Assembly: GCF_900116495.1 (NCBI RefSeq)
Contig: NZ_FPAY01000002.1
Span: forward strand, 124,001 to 188,000
Length of the DNA stretch: 64,000 nt
Direction: 5' to 3'
DNA from: Arthrobacter sp. ov118
Lineage (GTDB): Bacteria; Actinomycetota; Actinomycetes; Actinomycetales; Micrococcaceae
The notes under the pieces were generated by a model. It was given only the letters and a program-made list of their open reading frames with translations, made no database searches and was not told where the DNA came from. The position numbers were made by a program, and so were the translations under genes. Below, in pieces: positions 59,603-64,000 of the stretch. Numbering within the stretch: the stretch's first letter is position 1; every line of letters begins with the position of its first letter.

Positions 59603-60262
59603 GTGTCTGATGTCCTAACCCAGTCCCTGCAGTTCACCGATCCCCGCGACCTCGCCGATCTGCGCACCTTCGCCACGCGTGCCAAGTCCATTGACGACGG
59701 CGCCATCCGGCTCCAGGCCGCGGGCCCGGTCCTGGCCGCCTACGTCTGCGTCCTGCGGCCCCGGCTCCTGGGTGAATCCACCCCCACCATCCTCGGCCTG
59801 CGGACCGTGGCCCTGGCGCAGCCGGCCGAGGCCGATGTCACCGTGCCGCTGTCCGCCGTGCTGGACCGTCTGGCCCGGGCGGGGGAGCACGACGTCGAAC
59901 TTCCCCTGCCGCCGATGACCGTCAGCGAGTCGTGGGCCGGGATCGGGGCGCCGCGGGCCGGCTGGGAGCTGCTCGGCACGGTCCAGGACACGGTCCTGCG
60001 GGACGCAGCCGAGGCAGGCATCAGGGAGATCGCCGCGGTCATTCCGGACAAGCCGGGCGCGCTGATCGTCAACAACGCCCGGGCGACGGTCTGGGGGCGG
60101 GAACTGCCCGACGCCGGCGGCCTTCCGGCCGGCGCCGCGTTCGCCGCGCTCACCCTGGGCTTCCTGGCCGACGGCGAGCAGCGGCTCTTCCGGGCCGGGC
60201 GCTGGTTCCGCCTCAGCGGCACCCGCGGGCACGTGCTGGTCCGGACGGGCTCCGGACTCTAG
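59603..60262 (+). CDS. Conserved hypothetical protein (leaderless candidate)
   Basis: A 219-residue protein, MSDVLTQSLQFTDPRDLADLRTF..., with alternating strands, no signal peptide and no membrane helix. The segment PLPPMTVSESWAGIGAPRAGWEL looks conserved. I recognise no family; it is probably an actinobacterial protein of unknown function. GTG 59603 with a -10 at 59591-59596 suggests leaderless translation. It shares the repeat-filled promoter region with the divergent thioesterase. Confidence 0.8.
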   Translation: MSDVLTQSLQFTDPRDLADLRTFATRAKSIDDGAIRLQAAGPVLAAYVCVLRPRLLGESTPTILGLRTVALAQPAEADVTVPLSAVLDRLARAGEHDVELPLPPMTVSESWAGIGAPRAGWELLGTVQDTVLRDAAEAGIREIAAVIPDKPGALIVNNARATVWGRELPDAGGLPAGAAFAALTLGFLADGEQRLFRAGRWFRLSGTRGHVLVRTGSGL

Positions 60263-60319
60263 GGCAGACCGGCGGCGGCTGCCGGCCGCGGCTGTCGCTG
60301 ACTCAGGTATTCGACGGGC

Positions 60320-60778
60320 TCAGCCCTCCGACGGGCTGTTCACCATGGACAGGGCTGCCCGTTCCATGTAGTCCCAAAGCGTCCCCTCATACAGCGGCGG
60401 CAGCTCCAGGGCATCCACCGCGGTGCGCATGTGGTGAAGCCAGCGGTCCTTGGCCTCCGGCGTCACGCGGAACGGCATGTGGCGCATCCGCAGGCGCGGA
60501 TGCCCGCGCTCCTCGCCGTACGTCGTCGGGCCGCCCCAATACTGCTCCAGGAACATCAGGAAACGCCGTTTCGCCGGGTCGAGGTCCGCTTCCGGGTACA
60601 TGGGGCGCAACAGCGGATCGTCCGCGACGCCGTCGTAAAAGACATCGATGAGCTTCACGAAAGTCTCGTGCCCGCCCACGGCGTCATAGAAATTGTCCGT
60701 GTAGCCGGGCTGGCTGAAGGGGTCGTTCTGCAGCAGCTGCTTGGGCTGCCGGGGTCCGCCGGCGCTGGGAATCGTCAT
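60320..60778 (-). CDS. glbO: Truncated haemoglobin, group II (GlbO-type)
   Basis: A 152-residue 2-on-2 globin. The B/E region FYDAVGGHETFVKLIDVFY, the WGGPTTY turn and HPRLRMRHMPFRV with the proximal H100 (F8) match mycobacterial GlbO. The Trp G8 of group II is in DRWLHHM. It binds oxygen and may handle NO. It starts at ATG 60778, 4 nt after the mscS stop on the same strand, so the pair is an operon. Confidence 0.93.
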   Translation of the reverse strand: MTIPSAGGPRQPKQLLQNDPFSQPGYTDNFYDAVGGHETFVKLIDVFYDGVADDPLLRPMYPEADLDPAKRRFLMFLEQYWGGPTTYGEERGHPRLRMRHMPFRVTPEAKDRWLHHMRTAVDALELPPLYEGTLWDYMERAALSMVNSPSEG

Positions 60779-60782
60779 TACT

Positions 60783-61442
60783 CTATTCTCCGGCCTGCTG
60801 CTGCGGCGCGGGCTCGGCCCCGTCGGCGGACGGCTCCGGAGGTGCAATGTACGTGCCCTGCGAACGGTTGCCCACGCGCAGGATTTCGCCGTTGCGCAGG
60901 TACCAGATGGTGCCGTCCTCCGCCAGGACCCGGGTGAACCGCAGGTTCATGGCCTCCACTGTGCCCACCACCTCGGAAGTCTCGATGACGTCGCCGATGC
61001 CGTACTGGTCCTCGATGGTGATGAAGATGCCGGCCAGGAAGTCGCGGATCAGCTGCTGGGCGCCAAAGCCGATGGCCACACCGAGGATACCGACGCTGGT
61101 CAGAATCGGGGCGATGTTCACGTTCAGGTTTTGCAGCACGTACATGATGGTGAGCGCGGCGACCAGCACGCCGATGACGCTCCGGAGCAGCGAGCCGATG
61201 GTGTTGGCGCGCTGGACGCGGCGCTCGTGGTCCAGCACCCGGAGGGCGGGAGCCACCCAGCGGAAGTGGGGCTTCTTGAACAGCCTGCTGCCCTCGGCGA
61301 CGCGCTTGGTGATCCCGGAGATGATGAAGGAGGCCACCAGCCAGACCGCAACGCCGATGCCGATGCTGATGAGGACTCCGGGCAGGTTGATCGCCGAAAT
61401 GTCCTGCGCCGTGATGGGCTCTACGGTTGTCATGCTGTACAT
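60783..61442 (-). CDS. mscS: Small-conductance mechanosensitive channel (MscS family)
   Basis: A 219-residue MscS-like channel. Three membrane helices are followed by the pore-helix glycine pattern GILGVAIGFGAQQLIRDFLAG and the beta domain with GIGDVIETSEVVGTVEAMNL. It is shorter at the C-terminus than MscS. ATG 61442 with AGGAG about 12 nt upstream. It is directly upstream of the globin gene. Confidence 0.92.
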   Translation of the reverse strand: MYSMTTVEPITAQDISAINLPGVLISIGIGVAVWLVASFIISGITKRVAEGSRLFKKPHFRWVAPALRVLDHERRVQRANTIGSLLRSVIGVLVAALTIMYVLQNLNVNIAPILTSVGILGVAIGFGAQQLIRDFLAGIFITIEDQYGIGDVIETSEVVGTVEAMNLRFTRVLAEDGTIWYLRNGEILRVGNRSQGTYIAPPEPSADGAEPAPQQQAGE

Positions 61443-61587
61443 CAGTAAGGCTTGCTCCTTGCAATGCCCCTGTGGGGCAGATGTTCAATGGGGTGCAGGT
61501 GTTCACTTCCGCCGGGCCATTGGCGGCGCGAAAGACACTTTGTTGTCCTTCAACTTTAGTGGAGGGGGCGCGGTCCCGTTGCCACGA

Positions 61588-62067
61588 TCAGGCTGGCTCC
61601 ACCACAGCCGTGGGCTCGTGCAGCACCGGAAAGTTCACGCTGCGGGCGATAAAACAGACTTTGTTGGCCTCGGCGTGGAGTTCCTCCAAAAGGTCCGGGG
61701 TGGCCTGCTCCGCCAGGGTTACCAGGGGCTTGAGCGTGACGGACTCGAACTGCCCGCTGCCGTCCCGGTTGGTGCGCATCAGCCCCTCGGCCCGGTCCTC
61801 ATACGCGGTCACCACCACGCCATGCTTCACGGCCACATGCAGGAAGGACAGCATGTGGCATTGCGAGAGAGCGGCCAGGAGCAGCTGTTCGGGGTTGTAG
61901 CGCTGGCGGTCGCCGTGGAACGTCGGATCGGCCGAACCGTGCAGCACGGGCAGCCCGGGGATCTCGACGTCGTGGTCCCGTGAATAACCGCGGTAGGAGG
62001 ACGTCCCAGCCCCGAGGTTGCCCGTCCAGCGGACCGTCAGCGCATAGCGGTGTTCGTCAAGGCTCAT
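61588..62067 (-). CDS. OsmC-family peroxiredoxin
   Basis: A 159-residue OsmC/Ohr-type protein. The two redox cysteines are C70 in ALSQCHML and C138 in NKVCFIARSVNFPV. Such proteins reduce organic hydroperoxides; the OsmC branch is osmotically induced. ATG 62067. It follows the pepN terminator and precedes the mscS-globin unit by 145 nt, on the same strand. Confidence 0.92.
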   Translation of the reverse strand: MSLDEHRYALTVRWTGNLGAGTSSYRGYSRDHDVEIPGLPVLHGSADPTFHGDRQRYNPEQLLLAALSQCHMLSFLHVAVKHGVVVTAYEDRAEGLMRTNRDGSGQFESVTLKPLVTLAEQATPDLLEELHAEANKVCFIARSVNFPVLHEPTAVVEPA

Positions 62068-62120
62068 GCCTCCAGCCTAGGACACACCCTGTCCAAAGTA
62101 GTTCGGCCCAAGTGGTTCGC

Positions 62121-62156
62121 AGCAGGGCCGCTCTGGGCTCCAGAGCGGCCCCTGCT
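62121..62156 (-). terminator. Terminator of pepN
   Basis: AGCAGGGCCGCTCTGG (62121-62136) pairs with 62140-62156 with one bulged base, around GCT. It lies 35 nt past the pepN stop, before the OsmC gene. Confidence 0.85.
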
Positions 62157-62190
62157 GCTAGTCAGTCGGGGAGTCCCGTCGGCGGGCGTC

Positions 62191-64000
62191 CTAGCCCACG
62201 TCGGCCTGGCGGGCCCGCAGGGCGCGGACCACGCCGTCGCGGTTTTCCAGCATCATCCGGCGCAGCGCGGCGCTGTCCGCCGGCAGCGAGGCCAGGAACT
62301 GATCCGTCCGGTCCACTGTGGCCTGGGTGGTCAGCTGGTCCGGGTAGAGCCCGACGACGATCTGCTGGGCCAGCGCGTGGGTGCGGTTGGCCACGATCCC
62401 CGGGACGGCCTCGAAGTACTTCTCGGCGTACGGCTCCAGCAAGGACGTGTCCAGGACCCGGGTAAACCCGGTCACCGCGGACCCCTGCAGGGCGTTGGAG
62501 AGATCGCCCTTGACCACGATTGATTCCCACGCTTCGGCCTTGGCCTCCGGAGTGGGGATTGCCGCCTTGGCCAGCGCTGCCGCGTTTTGCCCGTTGGAGG
62601 TGTTGTCCTGCGCCAGTTCCTCATCGATCCGGTCCTGTCCGGCACGGCCGCCCGCCACCAGGGACGTCAGCAGCTCCCAGCGCAGATCCTGGTCCACGGT
62701 GAGCCCGTCCAGGGTGCGTGAGCCGTCCAGCAGGCCGGACACCGTATCCAGCTGGCCGGCGCTGCGGGCCAGCAGGGCGTAGGACTTCACGAACTGCAGC
62801 TGGGCGTCGGAACCGGGGGCGACGGCCGAGGCGAGATCCCAAAGCGTGTCGGCCGCGCGGACCGAGGTGGCCTCCTTGTGCTCCTCGGCAACGTAGAAGG
62901 TCAGTGTCGTGGCGAGCTGGCGGAGCTGGACCAGGATCACGGAGGAATCGGACTCCTCCGCGATGTTGGCAAGAATCAGGTCCACGTAGCCGCGGGCCGG
63001 GGATTCGCCGTCGCGGGCAGCGTCCCAGGCCGAGCCCCACACCAGGGTGCGGGGGAGGCTTTGGCTGATGTCCTTCAGGTGGGCCGTGGCTGTGGCTTGT
63101 GACTGCGGATCCAGCCGGACCTTGGCATAGGCGAGGTCGTCGTCGTTCAGCAGGATCAGGTCAGGCCGGGCCAGGCCGGCCAGGGCCGGAACGTCGGTGC
63201 GCTCGCCGTCGACGTCGAGCTCCTCCCGGTGCACGCGCTCCAGCTTGCCCTCGCCGTTGAGGTTGTAGAAGCCGACGGCGAGCCGGTGCGGCCGCAGCGT
63301 CGGTTCGCTCTCGACCGCCGACTGCACGATGGCGAAGGAGCTGATCGTGCCGTCCTGCGTCACCGAGACGTCCGGGGCCAGGGTGTTGACGCCGGCGGTC
63401 TCAAGCCAGAGCCGCCCCCACTGGTCAAGGTCGCGGCCGCTGGCCTTTTCGAGTTCGGTCATGAGGTCGCTGAGCTCGGTGTTCTGCCAGGCGTGCTTGC
63501 TGAAGTACTCGCGCACGCCGGACATGAATTCCTCCGGGCCCACCCAGGCGACGAGCTGGCGCAGCACCGACGCGCCCTTGGCGTAGGTGATGCCGTCGAA
63601 GTTCACTTCGACGTCCTGGAGGTCGTTGATCTCGGCGAAGATCGGGTGCGTGGTGGGCAGCTGGTCCTGCCGGTAGGCCCACGACTTTTCGACGGAGGCG
63701 AACGTGGTCCAGGCGTGGTCGAACCGGGTGTTCTCCACGGCGGCCAGGTGGGACATGTACTCGGCGAAAGACTCGTTGAGCCAGAGGTCGTTCCACCAGC
63801 GCATGGTCACGAGGTCGCCGAACCACATGTGCGCCAGCTCGTGCAGGACGGTGATGGCGCGCCGTTCCACCTGGGCGTCGGTGACCTTGCGGCGGAAGAC
63901 GTAGCCTTCCAGGATGGTGACGGCGCCGGCGTTCTCCATGGCCCCGGCGTTGAACTCGGGCACGAAAAGCTGGTCATACTTCTCGAAGGGGTACGGGCAG
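62191..64000 (-). CDS. pepN: Aminopeptidase N, M1 family (5' end outside window)
   Basis: Zinc aminopeptidase that trims N-terminal residues from peptides. GAMENAGA is the exopeptidase motif and HELAHMWFGD is the zinc site HExxH, with E in the following NESFAEYMSH. The C-terminal part is the ERAP1-like helical domain. About 603 codons are present here. The rest of the N-terminal domain lies beyond base 64000. Confidence 0.95.
   Translation of the reverse strand, partial: CPYPFEKYDQLFVPEFNAGAMENAGAVTILEGYVFRRKVTDAQVERRAITVLHELAHMWFGDLVTMRWWNDLWLNESFAEYMSHLAAVENTRFDHAWTTFASVEKSWAYRQDQLPTTHPIFAEINDLQDVEVNFDGITYAKGASVLRQLVAWVGPEEFMSGVREYFSKHAWQNTELSDLMTELEKASGRDLDQWGRLWLETAGVNTLAPDVSVTQDGTISSFAIVQSAVESEPTLRPHRLAVGFYNLNGEGKLERVHREELDVDGERTDVPALAGLARPDLILLNDDDLAYAKVRLDPQSQATATAHLKDISQSLPRTLVWGSAWDAARDGESPARGYVDLILANIAEESDSSVILVQLRQLATTLTFYVAEEHKEATSVRAADTLWDLASAVAPGSDAQLQFVKSYALLARSAGQLDTVSGLLDGSRTLDGLTVDQDLRWELLTSLVAGGRAGQDRIDEELAQDNTSNGQNAAALAKAAIPTPEAKAEAWESIVVKGDLSNALQGSAVTGFTRVLDTSLLEPYAEKYFEAVPGIVANRTHALAQQIVVGLYPDQLTTQATVDRTDQFLASLPADSAALRRMMLENRDGVVRALRARQADVG

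Overview
The window reads as chromosomal DNA of a high-GC actinobacterium of the Micrococcaceae, most like Arthrobacter or Pseudarthrobacter. The reasons are the GC-rich codon use, the run rpsP-khpA-rimM-trmD-rplS-lepB-lepB-rnhB-DUF2469-yraN-comM-dprA-xerC, the actinobacterial families DUF3145, DUF3052 and DUF2469, a fasR-fabD-fabH-acpP-fabF cluster, MptB and SirA-free core metabolism of this group, and many GTG starts. This is family-level pattern recognition; no database search was run. There is no phage, insertion sequence or CRISPR array.

Layout. 1-10.4 kb: ribosome and tRNA maturation genes, two tandem signal peptidases, RNase HII, then yraN, comM, dprA and xerC (competence and recombination). 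10.4-16.9 kb: a repeat-rich gap, DUF3145, and on the minus strand the type II fatty-acid synthesis operon with its PucR-type regulator. 17-22.7 kb: aceE (minus), divergent from the DUF3052-ahpE pair, a sirtuin, tRNA-Val and a small protein. 22.9-32.8 kb: an accessory sugar-acid region with an FAH-family protein, IclR regulator, MHS-type symporter, D-2-hydroxyacid dehydrogenase, a tartronate-semialdehyde-reductase-like enzyme, IdnO- and IdnD-like dehydrogenases, a FadR-type regulator and 6-phosphogluconate dehydrogenase. 32.8-39.5 kb: SDR, cysE-cysK, msrA, Nif3, zinc-ribbon protein, yaaA and a lipoprotein esterase. 39.6-43 kb: RNase P RNA, followed by a compositionally different secreted protein and a GMC oxidoreductase. 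43-54 kb: long GAPDH, membrane-anchored HNH nuclease, deformylase, acyl-CoA dehydrogenase, tRNA-His, orn, mptB, map, corA and tRNA-Arg. 54-64 kb: RhtA-like exporter with LysR regulator, a single-strand binding protein, ettA, acyl-CoA thioesterase, truncated globin with MscS, OsmC and the C-terminal part of aminopeptidase N.

How the genes work together. The first block is translation and secretion housekeeping. The sugar-acid region looks like a route from L-idonate or a related aldonate through 5-ketogluconate and gluconate towards the pentose phosphate pathway, with two local regulators, but its true substrate is unknown.

The most interesting signals are regulatory. (1) The promoter regions of the comM/dprA operon and of the ssb gene 50 kb away share an identical 16-nt block plus two further blocks at similar spacing, suggesting a competence-type regulon. 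(2) A 17-nt element, 14 of 17 positions identical, lies in front of both fabD and its regulator. (3) A 39-nt near-perfect palindrome sits in front of the symporter gene. (4) Six short tandem-repeat arrays with different unit lengths sit in or at the edges of intergenic regions, one of them inside a divergent promoter. (5) An IdnD-like dehydrogenase has lost all four structural-zinc cysteines exactly where a 23-nt sequence repeated elsewhere in the window occurs.
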